Origin: Nocardia acididurans
Lineage (GTDB): Bacteria > Actinomycetota > Actinomycetes > Mycobacteriales > Mycobacteriaceae
DNA: 64,000 nt
Reading direction: 5' to 3'
Assembly: GCF_016741815.1 (NCBI RefSeq)
Contig: NZ_JAERRJ010000008.1
Location: 124,001 to 188,000, forward strand
Position numbers and translations under genes: made by a program. Below the pieces are notes generated by a model that saw nothing but the letters and a program-made list of their open reading frames with translations, was not told the DNA's origin and made no database searches. Positions 25,324 to 35,415 of this stretch are shown here, one piece after another. The first letter of the stretch is position 1, and each line of letters starts with the position of its first letter.

Positions 25324-25878
25324 ATGGGTCTCGAGGAACAACTGCCCAGTGGTTTCCTGCTGAGCACGGTAGAAGGATTGGCCGGCTATCTGCGCAAGAG
25401 TTCGCTGTGGCCGGCGACGTTCGGCCTCGCGTGCTGCGCGATCGAGATGATGGCCACCGGCGGCGGGCGATTCGATATCGCCCGCTTCGGCATGGAGGCG
25501 TTCCGCGCCTCCCCGCGCCAGGCCGATCTCATGATCGTCGCGGGCCGGGTCAGCCAGAAGATGGCCCCGGTGCTGCGCCAGGTCTACGACCAGATGACCG
25601 AACCGAAATGGGTGCTCGCCATGGGCGTGTGCGCGTCCTCGGGCGGCATGTTCAACAACTACGCCGTCGTGCAGGGCGTCGACCATGTGGTCCCGGTCGA
25701 CATCTACCTGCCCGGCTGCCCGCCGCGCCCGGAGATGCTGCTCAACGCGATCCTGAAGCTGCACGAGAAGATTCAGGAGATGCCGCTCGGCGTCAACCGC
25801 GAAGAGGCGATCCGCGCCGCCGAGGCCGCCGCCCTGGCCAGCACCCCCACCATTCAGCTGAAGGGGCTGCTGCGATGA
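25324..25878 (+). CDS. nuoB: NADH-quinone oxidoreductase subunit B
   Basis: A 184-aa cytoplasm-facing subunit that carries the terminal [4Fe-4S] cluster N2, the direct electron donor to quinone. The cluster cysteines are visible: adjacent Cys-Cys in [22 protein letters not shown], and [11 protein letters not shown]. The segment [13 protein letters not shown] is typical. CACAGGAG lies about ten bases before the ATG. Its stop overlaps the nuoC start by four bases (ATGA), indicating translational coupling. Length and motifs agree with actinobacterial NuoB. Confidence 0.97.
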   Translation: MGLEEQLPSGFLLSTVEGLAGYLRKSSLWPATFGLACCAIEMMATGGGRFDIARFGMEAFRASPRQADLMIVAGRVSQKMAPVLRQVYDQMTEPKWVLAMGVCASSGGMFNNYAVVQGVDHVVPVDIYLPGCPPRPEMLLNAILKLHEKIQEMPLGVNREEAIRAAEAAALASTPTIQLKGLLR

Positions 25879-26672
25879 CCTTCGACGCACCGAGCCGTAC
25901 CGAAAGTCCCCCGGAGGATGCCGTGAAATCGCACGGTGAATCGAACGAGCCCATCGATCCGAAAGCATCCGAGGGGCAGGCCGAAAATGTCTCGCCCACA
26001 ACGGAATCCGCTGCGCCCGCCGATGAAGTGATCGGCGTGCGCACCGGCATGTTCGGCGTCAGCGGCACCGGCGACACCTCCGGCTACGGCCGTCTGGTGC
26101 GCACCGTGGCCCTGCCCGGCGGTAGCGCGCCCCCCTACGGCGGCTACTTCGACGACCTGGTCGCCGATCTGCATGCGGCGCTGGGGGTTCGGTTCCGCGA
26201 GGCGATCGAGAAGATCGTGGTGTTCCGGGGCGAGCTCACCCTGCACGTGCACCGTGAGCATCTGCTCGTGGTCGCGAAAACCTTGCGCGACAACGCCGCC
26301 CTGCGCTTCGAGCTGTGCCTGGGCGTCAGCGGCGCGCACTACCCGGAGGAGACCGGCCGCGAACTGCACGCGGTCTACCACCTCAACTCCATCACCCACA
26401 ATCGCCGGGTCCGCGTGGAAGTCTCGGTGCCCGACAACGATCCGCGCCTGCCGTCGCTGTACCCGGTGTACCCCACCACCGACTGGCACGAGCGCGAAAC
26501 CTACGACTTCTTCGGCATCCTGTTCGACGGTCACCCCTCACTGACCCGGATCGCGATGCCCGACGACTGGCGCGGACACCCCCAGCGCAAGGACTACCCG
26601 CTCGGCGGGATCCCGGTCGAGTACAAGGGCGCGCGCATCCCGCCGCCCGACGAGCGGAGGGCCTACTCCTAA
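25875..26672 (+). CDS. nuoC: NADH-quinone oxidoreductase subunit C
   Basis: A 265-aa peripheral-arm subunit homologous to the mitochondrial 30-kDa protein. The first 65 residues are a low-complexity, Ser/Glu-rich extension ([20 protein letters not shown]), then the core: [37 protein letters not shown], and the signature [42 protein letters not shown]. The extension is longer than in Mycobacterium and looks disordered. Start ATG overlaps nuoB; the stop shares one base with the nuoD start. NuoC with NuoD forms the quinone-site module. Confidence 0.96.
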   Translation: MTFDAPSRTESPPEDAVKSHGESNEPIDPKASEGQAENVSPTTESAAPADEVIGVRTGMFGVSGTGDTSGYGRLVRTVALPGGSAPPYGGYFDDLVADLHAALGVRFREAIEKIVVFRGELTLHVHREHLLVVAKTLRDNAALRFELCLGVSGAHYPEETGRELHAVYHLNSITHNRRVRVEVSVPDNDPRLPSLYPVYPTTDWHERETYDFFGILFDGHPSLTRIAMPDDWRGHPQRKDYPLGGIPVEYKGARIPPPDERRAYS

Positions 26673-27997
26673 TGAACGACATCGACACCAGGTCCCGCAC
26701 CGACAAGCCCGCCCCGCGCGAGATCACGGTGGCCGGCGGCGACTGGGACGAACTCACCGCCGCCCTGGACGGGGCCGCCGAGGAACGCATCGTCGTGAAC
26801 ATGGGCCCGCAGCACCCCTCCACGCACGGGGTGCTGCGCCTGATTCTCGAGATCGAGGGCGAGACCGTCACCGAAGCGCGCTGCGGAATCGGCTACCTGC
26901 ACACCGGGATCGAGAAGAACCTCGAGTACCGGTCCTGGGTGCAGGGCGTCACCTTCGTCACGCGCATGGACTACCTGTCCCCGTTCTACAACGAGACCGC
27001 GTACTGCCTGGGCGTGGAGAAGCTCCTCGACATCACCGACGATATTCCCGAGCGCGCCAGCGTGATTCGCGTGCTGCTCATGGAACTCAACCGCATCTCC
27101 TCGCATCTGGTGGCCCTGGCCACCGGCGGCATGGAACTGGGCGCGCTCACGCCCATGCTGTTCGGGTTCCGGGAACGCGAGCTGATCCTCGACGTGTTCG
27201 AGAACATCACCGGGCTGCGCATGAACCACGCCTACATCCGGCCCGGCGGCGTCTCCCAGGACCTGCCCGACGACGCCGTGCCCAAGATCCGGGAATTGTT
27301 GCAGCTCATGCCGAAACGGCTGCGCGATATGGAACTGCTGCTCAACGAGAACCCGATCTGGAAGGCCCGCACCCGCAACGTCGGCTACCTGGATCTCACC
27401 GGCTGCATGGCCCTCGGCATCACCGGCCCCGTCCTGCGGTCCACCGGACTGCCGCACGACCTGCGCAAAGCCCAGCCCTACTGCGGGTACGAGAACTACG
27501 AATTCGACGTCATGACCGACACCGGCTGCGACTGCTACGGCCGCTACCACATCCGCGTCAACGAGATGAAGGAATCGCTCAAGATCGTCGAACAGTGCCT
27601 CGACAAACTGCGGCCCGGCCCGGTCATGGTGGAGGACAAGAAAATTGCATGGCCTGCCGACCTGCAGTTGGGGCCGGACGGACTCGGCAATTCGCCCAAG
27701 CATATCGGCAAGATCATGGGCACCTCCATGGAGGCGCTCATCCACCACTTCAAACTTGTCACCGAGGGCCTGCGCGTTCCGCCCGGCCAGGTGTACACGG
27801 CGGTGGAATCCCCGCGCGGCGAACTCGGCGTGCACATGATCAGCGACGGCGGCACCCGCCCCTACCGCGTGCACTACCGCGATCCCTCGTTCACGAATTT
27901 GCAGGCGGTGGCGGCGATGTGCGAGGGCGGCATGGTCGCCGACGTCATCGCCGCGGTGGCCAGTATCGATCCAGTGATGGGTGGCGTCGACCGTTAA
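26672..27997 (+). CDS. nuoD: NADH-quinone oxidoreductase subunit D
   Basis: A 441-aa 49-kDa-type subunit that lines the quinone pocket with NuoB. Landmarks are [22 protein letters not shown] (residues 47-68), [63 protein letters not shown], and the C-terminal [38 protein letters not shown], which ends normally, so the gene is intact. Its ATG overlaps the nuoC stop by one base. In most actinobacteria nuoE follows within a few tens of bases; here 1.1 kb containing an antisense TnpB gene intervenes. Confidence 0.97.
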   Translation: MNDIDTRSRTDKPAPREITVAGGDWDELTAALDGAAEERIVVNMGPQHPSTHGVLRLILEIEGETVTEARCGIGYLHTGIEKNLEYRSWVQGVTFVTRMDYLSPFYNETAYCLGVEKLLDITDDIPERASVIRVLLMELNRISSHLVALATGGMELGALTPMLFGFRERELILDVFENITGLRMNHAYIRPGGVSQDLPDDAVPKIRELLQLMPKRLRDMELLLNENPIWKARTRNVGYLDLTGCMALGITGPVLRSTGLPHDLRKAQPYCGYENYEFDVMTDTGCDCYGRYHIRVNEMKESLKIVEQCLDKLRPGPVMVEDKKIAWPADLQLGPDGLGNSPKHIGKIMGTSMEALIHHFKLVTEGLRVPPGQVYTAVESPRGELGVHMISDGGTRPYRVHYRDPSFTNLQAVAAMCEGGMVADVIAAVASIDPVMGGVDR

Positions 27998-28025
27998 CGC
28001 TGCTCCTATCCGAGAACAGAAGCTT

Positions 28026-28991
28026 TCACGCTCGGACCGCAACCGATCCACCCGCCCGAAGGAGGTGACTCGATTGACTGACATCGTCAACACGTGTGTG
28101 GCCGCGTTCTGCCACAGCCAGAATCACTCTGGCAGCGTTCCGATCCCGACCGCCGCAATAGCCGCAGTCGCTACATCGGAAAGTTCGTTCGGCGAGTTCG
28201 AGTTGCTGCTTGGCTCTCGCGAAACACCTCGAACACGTCATCGTCGTGTATGCGGGCTGTACCAACACCACCTTCCGGCCAGCCCGGATACCACGATTCA
28301 CCAACTCCCGCTTGGCAAAACCGATGGCTGCATCGGCCGCCTTGCGAGCCAGCGTGGACTTGGCCAAGAACTGAGGTCTGAAGTCCTCCACGGCGATCAA
28401 GCTGTGGTGGTCGACAATCCGTTTGGCCCACACTCGGGAATCGTGTCGGCTCTGGTCGATGCCTATACCGGTGTTCTCTCCGGCGCTGGTCACGGGCTCG
28501 GCGGACCGGCGGACGACGAACGATGCGTACCAATCGCCCAGCGAATCCTGGTGAACGCGAACGCTCGTAGGTTCGGACGGCAGCCTGCGCGACCAGACCA
28601 CCGGAACACTGACGCCTTTCGCAAGCATCAGTCGTCCATTTCGGATCGTGAATCCACGTCGCGTGTATTCGAGCGACAACCGAGTGGATTTGCGCGGTTT
28701 GAACTTGGGCCAACCTCGGCTCTGAACACTGAACGACTGGGCGAGTGCTTGGGCGTAGGTTCGCAACATCTGCTGTTGCGGGACCTGCGCCCCGTCCCGC
28801 AACCACGCACTGCGCGTTCGAGCATCGGTCAGCAGCTTGCTCAGCTTGGAGTACGTCGGCCGTTCACCCGACTGTTGAAGGTAGACGGCCTCGTTCCAGA
28901 GGAATCGGCAGCGGTGCCACTCGGCCATCAGCGCAGACTGCGCGGTACGGCCCGGCCGCAACCGAAAGCTATACCGGACAACCTCTTCCAT
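28026..28991 (-). pseudogene. tnpB: TnpB-family transposon-encoded nuclease, internally deleted
   Basis: A 321-codon uninterrupted frame with the TnpB layout: N-terminal MEEVVRYSFRLRPG and the wedge/REC region (residues 1-160), RuvC-I Asp179 in IGID, RuvC-II Glu202 in LIAVEDFRPQFL, a four-Cys zinc ribbon (CSRC...CSDC, about 253-276), and RuvC-III Asp283 in GRDRNAARVIL. Only 23 residues separate Asp179 and Glu202; in intact TnpB proteins this interval is roughly 85-100 and contains RuvC strands and helices. About 60-75 residues are thus missing near 28440-28457, without a frameshift. The nuclease core is probably inactive. It runs against nuo transcription. Confidence 0.8.
28058..28076 (+). 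promoter_or_regulatory. Possible displaced nuoE ribosome binding site and start
   Basis: GAAGGAGGT (28058-28066) is an excellent Shine-Dalgarno, with TTG 28074 (reading L-T-D-I-V) eight bases on. No gene now uses it. The present nuoE begins with the similar M-T-E-I-L but has no ribosome site. I infer this is the ancestral nuoE start, cut off by the insertion. Confidence 0.4.
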
Positions 28992-29054
28992 GGTCGACAA
29001 CCTAGCTGCAACCACCGACAAACCAAGCTGCCACAAGCACCCTGCAAGGAGGAT

Positions 29055-29095
29055 GGCGCAACCGCAGCCTCGCCCATACGGGCGGTACTCGCGCC
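29055..29095. repeat. Nested hairpin near the tnpB-side element end
   Basis: GGCGC (29055-29059) pairs with GCGCC (29091-29095), enclosing ACCGC/GCGGT or alternatively CGCCC-ATAC-GGGCG (29071-29084). Subterminal hairpins like these are the ends recognised by TnpA in IS200/IS605 elements. Confidence 0.45.
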
Positions 29096-29104
29096 AAACG
29101 ACCA

Positions 29105-29797
29105 ATGACCGAAATCCTTCTCAACTTGAGCGTGCGGCCAATTCCGTACCCGCAGGAAGTACATGACCGGCTACAGGTAGAAGCCAAGGTCATCATCGGG
29201 CGGTATCCGCACCCGCGTTCGGCGCTGCTTCCCCTTTTGCACCTGGTGCAATCGGTGGAGGGGTACGTGTCGGGTACCGGCATCGAATTCTGTGCCGAGC
29301 AACTGGGTTTGACCGATGCCGAGGTGACCGCGGTCGCCACCTTCTACTCCATGTACCGGCGCACACCGACCGGCGACTACCACGTGGGCGTGTGTACGAA
29401 CACGCTGTGCGCGGTCATGGGCGGGGATCAGATCCTCGCCGAGTTGAAGGACCATCTGGGCATCAAGCACGGGGCGACCACCGCCGACGGCGCGATCACT
29501 CTCGAACACATCGAATGCAACGCGGCCTGCGATTTCGCGCCCGTGGTCATGGTCAACTGGGAATTCCTGGACAACCAGACCCCGGAATCGGCCAAGACGC
29601 TGGTGGATGCACTGCGCCGCGGCGAAGAAGTGACCGGCAGCCGCAGCGCGATCCCGCTGTGCACGTTCCGCGAGACCGCACGCATTCTCGCGGGCTTCCC
29701 CGACCAGCGCCCCGGCGCCACCGACGGGCAGCCCGGACCGGCCACCCTCGCCGGACTGCGTGCGGCCGAACAGGATTCGACTGGAGGCGACAGGTGA
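29105..29797 (+). CDS. nuoE: NADH-quinone oxidoreductase subunit E
   Basis: A 230-aa thioredoxin-like subunit binding [2Fe-2S] cluster N1a in the NADH-oxidising module. The ligands are CTNTLC (C-x4-C) and ECNAAC (C-x3-C). The core RYPHPRSALLPLLHLVQSVEGYVS and TAVATFYSMYRR are standard. The N-terminus is short: PYPQEVHDRL begins at residue 14, whereas the M. tuberculosis protein as I recall it has about 20 more residues before the equivalent point. No Shine-Dalgarno precedes ATG 29105. Both facts suggest the TnpB element removed the original start region, leaving a functional but poorly initiated gene. The stop overlaps nuoF. Confidence 0.93.
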   Translation: MTEILLNLSVRPIPYPQEVHDRLQVEAKVIIGRYPHPRSALLPLLHLVQSVEGYVSGTGIEFCAEQLGLTDAEVTAVATFYSMYRRTPTGDYHVGVCTNTLCAVMGGDQILAELKDHLGIKHGATTADGAITLEHIECNAACDFAPVVMVNWEFLDNQTPESAKTLVDALRRGEEVTGSRSAIPLCTFRETARILAGFPDQRPGATDGQPGPATLAGLRAAEQDSTGGDR

Positions 29798-31134
29798 CAC
29801 AGACTCTTCCCTCCCCCTCGGGTCTGACGCCGGTCCTGTCCAAATACTGGGCCGACCCGGACTCGTGGACCCTCGCCGCGTACAAGGGGCAGGGCGGGTA
29901 TCAGGCCCTGCCCAAGGCGCTGCGCATGCCCGCGGACGAAGTCATCGCCACCGTCAAGGACTCCGGACTGCGCGGACGCGGCGGCGCGGGCTTCCCCACC
30001 GGCATGAAATGGGGATTCATCCCGCAGGGCCCCGGACCCGACGGCATCACCAAACCGCACTACCTGGTGGTCAACGCCGACGAGTCCGAACCCGGCACGT
30101 GCAAAGACATTCCGCTCATGCTGGCCAGCCCGCACACCCTCCTCGAGGGCGTCATCATCGCCAGCTACGCCATCCGCGCCTCGCACGCCTTCATCTACCT
30201 GCGCGGCGAGGTGGTGCCGGTGCTGCGCCGGCTGCAGGCCGCGGTCGAACAGGCTTATGCCGCAGGCTATCTCGGCCGCAACATCCAGGGGTCGGGCTAC
30301 GACCTCGAGGTGGTCGTGCACGCTGGAGCCGGAGCCTACATCTGCGGTGAGGAAACCGCGCTGCTCGACTCCCTCGAGGGCCGCCGCGGTCAGCCGCGCC
30401 TGCGCCCGCCGTTCCCCGCCGTCGCCGGTCTCTACGCCTGCCCGACCGTGGTGAACAATGTGGAATCCATCGCGTCGGTTCCGGCGATCATCGCGAACGG
30501 CGTCGACTGGTTCCGCGGTTTCGGCACCGAGAAATCCCCCGGCTTCACCCTGTATTCGCTGTCGGGTCACGTGACGCAACCGGGGCAGTACGAAGCGCCC
30601 CTCGGAATCACGTTGCGGGAGTTGCTGAATCACGCCGGCGGCATCCGCAAGGGACACACCCTGAAGTTCTGGACCCCGGGCGGCTCCTCCACGCCGATCT
30701 TCACCGACGAACACCTCGACGTCCCCCTCGACTACGAGGGCGTGGCCGCCGCCGGATCCATGCTCGGCACCAAAGCCCTGCAGATCTTCGACGACACCAC
30801 CTGCGTCGTGCGCGCGGTGCTGCGCTGGACCGAGTTCTACGCCCACGAATCCTGCGGCAAATGCACCCCCTGCCGCGAAGGCACCTACTGGCTCGTCCAG
30901 CTGCTCGAACGCATCGAGAAAGGCGGCGGCGACGACACCGATCTCGACAAGCTGCTCGACATCGCCGACAACATCAACGGCAAATCGTTCTGCGCCCTCG
31001 GGGACGGCGCCGCCAGCCCGATCTTCTCCTCCCTGAAGTACTTCCGCGACGAGTACGCCGACCACATCCGCCTCGGGGCCTGCCCGTTCGATCCGGCCCG
31101 GTCCACCGTCTGGGCGCAAGGAGCAGCACGATGA
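29794..31134 (+). CDS. nuoF: NADH-quinone oxidoreductase subunit F
   Basis: A 446-aa subunit holding FMN, the NADH site and cluster N3. Motifs in order: [18 protein letters not shown] (FMN/NADH glycine-rich), [37 protein letters not shown], and [15 protein letters not shown] with the fourth Cys in [12 protein letters not shown] 29794 overlaps the nuoE stop by four bases and has GGAGGCGACAG upstream, so translation is coupled. With NuoE and NuoG it forms the dehydrogenase module that takes hydride from NADH. Nothing is missing. Confidence 0.97.
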   Translation: MTQTLPSPSGLTPVLSKYWADPDSWTLAAYKGQGGYQALPKALRMPADEVIATVKDSGLRGRGGAGFPTGMKWGFIPQGPGPDGITKPHYLVVNADESEPGTCKDIPLMLASPHTLLEGVIIASYAIRASHAFIYLRGEVVPVLRRLQAAVEQAYAAGYLGRNIQGSGYDLEVVVHAGAGAYICGEETALLDSLEGRRGQPRLRPPFPAVAGLYACPTVVNNVESIASVPAIIANGVDWFRGFGTEKSPGFTLYSLSGHVTQPGQYEAPLGITLRELLNHAGGIRKGHTLKFWTPGGSSTPIFTDEHLDVPLDYEGVAAAGSMLGTKALQIFDDTTCVVRAVLRWTEFYAHESCGKCTPCREGTYWLVQLLERIEKGGGDDTDLDKLLDIADNINGKSFCALGDGAASPIFSSLKYFRDEYADHIRLGACPFDPARSTVWAQGAAR

Positions 31135-33602
31135 CCTCGACAGTCAGCTCGAGCACCAGCGGCGGCCTGAGCCCGGCCGAGAACATGGTGAGCGTCACCA
31201 TCGACGGCGCGACCGTGTCCGTGCCGCCGGGCACCCTGCTCATCCGCGCCGCCGAACTCCTCGGCATCCAGATCCCGCGCTTCTGCGACCACCCGCTGCT
31301 CGACCCGGTGGGCGCGTGCCGCCAATGCCTGGTCGACGTGGAAGGACAACGCAAACCCGTCGCCTCCTGCACCATGACCGTCGCCGACGGCATGGTCGTG
31401 CACACCCAGCTCACCTCCCCCGCCGCCGAGAAGGCCCAGGAGGGGGTGATGGAGCTGCTGCTCATCAACCATCCGCTGGATTGCCCGGTGTGCGACAAGG
31501 GCGGCGAATGCCCGCTGCAGAACCAGGCCATGTCCAACGGGCGCGCCGAATCCCGCTTCGACGGGGTGAAACGCACCTACCCCAAGCCGATTCCGCTGTC
31601 CTCGGCCATCCTGCTCGACCGGGAACGGTGCGTCCTGTGCGCGCGCTGCACCCGGTTCTCCCAGCAGGTCGCCGGTGACCCGTTCATCGAACTCATGGAT
31701 CGCGGTGCGCTGCAACAGGTCGGCATCGCCGCCGGGGAGCCGATGGACTCCTACTTCTCCGGCAACACCGTGCAGATCTGCCCGGTCGGCGCGTTGACCG
31801 GCTCCACCTACCGATTCCGGGCCCGGCCCTTCGATCTCGTGTCCAGCCCGGCGGTGTGCGAGCACTGCGCCTCGGGCTGCGCGCAGCGCACCGACCACCG
31901 GCGCGGCAAGGTCATGCGCCGCCTGGCCGGTGACGACCCGCAGGTCAACGAGGAATGGAACTGCGACAAGGGCCGATTCGCCTTCGCCTACGCCACCGAA
32001 CGCGACCGGCTCACCACCCCGCTGGTGCGCAGCTGGAACGGGCAGCTCGAGCCCGCCTCCTGGTCCGAAGCCATCGCCGCCGCCGCACGCGGGCTGGCCG
32101 CGGCGCGCGGCAACGCCGGGGTGCTCGTCGGCGGCCGCGTCACCCTCGAGGACGCCTACGCCTACTCGAAATTCGCGCGAGTCGCGTTGAACACCAACGA
32201 CATCGACTTCCGCGCCCGCGACCACTCCGCCGAGGAAGCCGACTTCCTCGCCGCGCGCGTGGCCGGGCAGGGCCTCACCGTCGACTACGCGGCCCTCGAA
32301 CGCGCACCCCTCGTGCTGCTCGCCGGATTCGAAGCCGAAGAGGAATCCCCGATCATCTACCTGCGGCTGCGCAAGGCCGCCCGCAAGACCGGGGCCGGGA
32401 TCCTGTCGCTCGCACCGTACGAGACGCGGGGCCTGCAGCGCATGTCCGGCACCCTCGTGCCCACCGCGCCCGGCGCGGAACCGCACGTGCTCGAGGCGCT
32501 GCGCACCGGGGAAACCACCACCGCCGCACTGGATTCGCGCTGGCTCGCCGATATCAACACCCGGCTGCGCCAGCCCGGCGCGATCATCCTGGCCGGGGAA
32601 CGGCTCGGCGGCATCCCCGGCGGCCTGTCCGCCGCCGCCCGCCTCGCCAACGACACCGGAGCGATGCTGGCGTGGGTGCCGCGCCGTGCCGGGGAACGCG
32701 GAGCCCTCGAGGCCGGAGCCCTGCCGGTGCTGCTGCCCGGTGGCCGCCACGTCGCCGATTCCGTTGCGCGCCATCAGGTCCGCGATGCCTGGGGTGTCGA
32801 CGAACTGCCCGCCGAGCCCGGCCGCGACACCGCCGCCATCCTCGACGCCGCACCGCATCTGGGTGCGATCCTCGTCGGCGGGGTGGAAGTCGGTGACCTG
32901 CCCGACCCGCACGCCGCGCTCACCGCCATCGACGCCGCCAGCTTCGTGGTCTCGATGGAGTTGCGGCGCAGCGATATCAGCGACCGCGCCGATGTCGTGT
33001 TCCCCGTCGCCTCGGCCATGGAGAAGACCGGCACCTTCCTCACCTGGGAAGGCCGCCACCGCCAATTCGACGCCGCACTGCGCGATTCCACCGTGCGCCG
33101 CGAAGCCGCGCCCCTGGCCGAATACCGGGTCCTCGACGCCATCGCCCACGAGATGGGCATCCGGCTCGGCCTGCCCGACGCCGCCAGCGCCCGCGCCGAA
33201 CTCGCCGACCTCGGCGTATGGGACGGACCCGCGCCGGCCACCCCCGCGCTCGCCCCGCGGCCCCTCGCGCGCCCGGCCTCGGGTACCGCGGTGCTCTCGG
33301 CGTGGCGCATGCTCATCGACCGCGGCCGCGGCCAGGACGGCGAACCCAACCTCGCCGGCACCGCCCGCACCCCCGTGGTCCGGCTGTCCCCGGACACCGC
33401 CGCCGAAATCGGCGCCACCACAGGCGATCCCGTGACGGTCGGCAACGATCACGGCCACATCACCCTGCCGCTGGTCATCACCGAGATGCCCGACCGCGTG
33501 GTGTGGCTGCCCATGAATTCCCCGGGCTCGGATGTGCTGGTGCAACTGGGCACCACACCCGGCCATATCGTCCGCATTCGACGGGAGGACCACCGTGAGT
33601 GA
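31131..33602 (+). CDS. nuoG: NADH-quinone oxidoreductase subunit G
   Basis: An 823-aa iron-sulfur subunit. The N-terminal ferredoxin-like domain binds the [2Fe-2S] cluster ([15 protein letters not shown]), then [13 protein letters not shown] and [10 protein letters not shown] supply the next [4Fe-4S] clusters. CEHCASGC followed by NEEWNC gives the extra N7 cluster found in some bacteria. The remaining 500 residues are a molybdopterin-oxidoreductase-like domain that has lost its cofactor, with [29 protein letters not shown] 31131 overlaps nuoF by four bases. Stop overlaps nuoHI by eight bases. Confidence 0.96.
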   Translation: MTSTVSSSTSGGLSPAENMVSVTIDGATVSVPPGTLLIRAAELLGIQIPRFCDHPLLDPVGACRQCLVDVEGQRKPVASCTMTVADGMVVHTQLTSPAAEKAQEGVMELLLINHPLDCPVCDKGGECPLQNQAMSNGRAESRFDGVKRTYPKPIPLSSAILLDRERCVLCARCTRFSQQVAGDPFIELMDRGALQQVGIAAGEPMDSYFSGNTVQICPVGALTGSTYRFRARPFDLVSSPAVCEHCASGCAQRTDHRRGKVMRRLAGDDPQVNEEWNCDKGRFAFAYATERDRLTTPLVRSWNGQLEPASWSEAIAAAARGLAAARGNAGVLVGGRVTLEDAYAYSKFARVALNTNDIDFRARDHSAEEADFLAARVAGQGLTVDYAALERAPLVLLAGFEAEEESPIIYLRLRKAARKTGAGILSLAPYETRGLQRMSGTLVPTAPGAEPHVLEALRTGETTTAALDSRWLADINTRLRQPGAIILAGERLGGIPGGLSAAARLANDTGAMLAWVPRRAGERGALEAGALPVLLPGGRHVADSVARHQVRDAWGVDELPAEPGRDTAAILDAAPHLGAILVGGVEVGDLPDPHAALTAIDAASFVVSMELRRSDISDRADVVFPVASAMEKTGTFLTWEGRHRQFDAALRDSTVRREAAPLAEYRVLDAIAHEMGIRLGLPDAASARAELADLGVWDGPAPATPALAPRPLARPASGTAVLSAWRMLIDRGRGQDGEPNLAGTARTPVVRLSPDTAAEIGATTGDPVTVGNDHGHITLPLVITEMPDRVVWLPMNSPGSDVLVQLGTTPGHIVRIRREDHRE

Positions 33603-35415
33603 CCTGTCCCTGTATCTTTTGGCGGCTGCGCCAGGGGACTACGGCGGCCTCGGCGTCTTCGGACGCGACCCGTGGTGGCTGATCCTGGTCAAATCCGTCG
33701 GGATCTTCGTATTCCTGCTGCTCACCCCCATGCTGGCGGTGTACGCGGAACGAAAGATCGTGGCGTTCATGCAGATGCGCGTCGGCCCCAACCGGGTCGG
33801 CCCGCGCGGCTCGCTGCAGTCCATCGCCGACGGTGTGAAGATGCTTCTCAAAGAGGACATCATCCCGGCCATCGTGGATAAGCCGATCTTCATTCTGGCC
33901 CCGATCATTTCGCTGATCCCCGCCGTCATGGCCTTCGCGGTCATCCCGTTCGGGCCCGAGGTGTCCATGTTCGGGGTGCGCACCCCGCTGCAGCTCACCG
34001 ATATGCCCGTCGGCGTGCTCTACGTGCTGGCCATGGCCAGTGTCGGCGTGTACGGCATCGTGCTGGCGGGCTGGGCCTCCGGATCCACCTATCCGCTGCT
34101 GGGCGGCCTGCGCTCCACCGCGCAGGTCATCTCCTACGAGATCGCCATGGCGCTGTGCTTCGCGGCGGTGTTCCTGCTCTCGGGCACCATGGCCACCTCC
34201 GGCATCGTGGAAGCCCAGTACGGCACCTGGTACGTGTTCCTGCTGCTGCCCTCGTTCATGATCTACGCCGTCTCCATGGTCGGTGAGACCAACCGCGCCC
34301 CCTTCGACCTGCCCGAGGCCGAAGGCGAACTGGTCGGCGGCTTCCACACCGAATACTCCTCGCTCAAGTTCGCCATGTTCATGATGGCCGAATACATCAA
34401 CATGGCAACGGTTTCCGCGCTCGCCACCACCCTGTTCTTCGGCGGCTGGCACGCACCGTTCCCGATCAGCCTGTGGGCCGGAGCCAACTCCGGCTGGTGG
34501 CCCATGCTGTGGTTCACCCTCAAGGTGTGGACGTTCCTGTTCGTGTTCATCTGGCTGCGCGGCACCCTGCCGCGACTGCGCTACGACCAGTTCATGAACC
34601 TGGGCTGGAAGCTGCTCATCCCGGTGTCGCTGGCCTGGGTCATGTTCGTGGCCACCCTGCGCGCGCTCGAGAACGAGGGCTACCACGTGCAGACGCCGGG
34701 CATGATCATCGGCGGGGTCGTGGTGGCACTCGTGCTGCTGGGCATGGTGATTCGCGCCGGGCACGCCGGCGACGACCGCACCAAAGCCGCCCCGGACCCC
34801 ACCGCCACCACCATGTACTCCGATTTCCCGGTGCCGCCCATGCCCGTCGAACCGGCCGCGGCGGGACCGAAACCCGGACTGCTCGAACCGCTCGGCGGGT
34901 TCTTCGTCACCGCGGCCACCATGTTCAAGAAGCCCAACACCGAGATGTACCCGGAGGTCAAGACCCCGACCGCCGCGCGCTATCACGGCCGGCACCAACT
35001 GAATCGGCATCCCGACGGGCTGGAGAAGTGCATCGGCTGCGAGCTGTGCGCGTGGGCCTGCCCGGCCGACGCCATCTACGTCGAAGGCGCGGACAACACC
35101 GAGGAAGCCCGCTACTCACCCGGTGAACGGTACGGGCAGGTGTACCAGATCAACTACCTGCGCTGCATCGGCTGCGGCCTGTGCATCGAAGCCTGCCCCA
35201 CCCGGGCACTGACCATGACCAACGACTACGAACTGGCCGACGACAATCGCGCCGACCTCATCTACGAGAAGAAGGACCTGCTCGCCGATCTGCAGGCGGG
35301 CATGCTCGCCCCGCCGCACGCCATGTATCCCGGCGCGGACGAAGGCTCCTACTACCGCGGTGAAGTCCCCGGCGCGCCGAGCGAACTCGCGGCAGCGGAA
35401 GGCGGGAAGCAGTGA
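33595..35415 (+). CDS. Fused NADH-quinone oxidoreductase subunits H and I
   Basis: One 606-aa frame encodes both subunits. Residues 1-390 are NuoH: eight or so membrane helices with [21 protein letters not shown] and [22 protein letters not shown] Pro/Ala linker (about 390-445) has no stop. Residues 445-606 are NuoI, with [16 protein letters not shown] and two [4Fe-4S] motifs, [12 protein letters not shown] (about 479) and [12 protein letters not shown] (about 524). GTG 33595 follows GGGAGG. In-frame ATGs at 34813 and 34840 could allow separate NuoI synthesis, but no Shine-Dalgarno precedes them. H and I normally are separate genes; their direct contact at the arm junction makes a fusion sterically sensible. 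Confidence 0.9.
   Translation: MSDLSLYLLAAAPGDYGGLGVFGRDPWWLILVKSVGIFVFLLLTPMLAVYAERKIVAFMQMRVGPNRVGPRGSLQSIADGVKMLLKEDIIPAIVDKPIFILAPIISLIPAVMAFAVIPFGPEVSMFGVRTPLQLTDMPVGVLYVLAMASVGVYGIVLAGWASGSTYPLLGGLRSTAQVISYEIAMALCFAAVFLLSGTMATSGIVEAQYGTWYVFLLLPSFMIYAVSMVGETNRAPFDLPEAEGELVGGFHTEYSSLKFAMFMMAEYINMATVSALATTLFFGGWHAPFPISLWAGANSGWWPMLWFTLKVWTFLFVFIWLRGTLPRLRYDQFMNLGWKLLIPVSLAWVMFVATLRALENEGYHVQTPGMIIGGVVVALVLLGMVIRAGHAGDDRTKAAPDPTATTMYSDFPVPPMPVEPAAAGPKPGLLEPLGGFFVTAATMFKKPNTEMYPEVKTPTAARYHGRHQLNRHPDGLEKCIGCELCAWACPADAIYVEGADNTEEARYSPGERYGQVYQINYLRCIGCGLCIEACPTRALTMTNDYELADDNRADLIYEKKDLLADLQAGMLAPPHAMYPGADEGSYYRGEVPGAPSELAAAEGGKQ

Larger units (their letters stand above)
27998..29104 (-). mobile_element. 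TnpB-only (IS605/IS1341-like) element inserted between nuoD and nuoE
   Basis: The 1,107 bp between nuoD and nuoE contain one antisense TnpB-type gene and no TnpA, the layout of IS1341-group or TnpB-only elements mobilised in trans. Such elements have hairpin ends instead of inverted repeats and make no target duplication, so exact edges cannot be fixed. The left end is probably near 29096-29104, next to nested hairpins. The other end could be near 28000, or near 28089 if the sequence 27998-28088 is the original nuoD-nuoE spacer with the old nuoE ribosome site. Composition is less GC-biased than the flanking nuo genes. Confidence 0.75.

Noticed and set aside
24761-28088. 12-bp match ACTGACATCGTC upstream of nuoA and near the tnpB 3' end, considered as a guide/target pair
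   Set aside because: Matches of this length are expected many times by chance in 64 kb, and it is not where a TnpB guide would be.
27981-29108. 375-codon plus-strand frame across the tnpB region
   Set aside because: Opposite strand to a frame with clear TnpB motifs; its own product has no family features.
30885-33593. 902-codon minus-strand open frame opposite nuoG
   Set aside because: Low-complexity shadow of nuoG with no recognisable motif.
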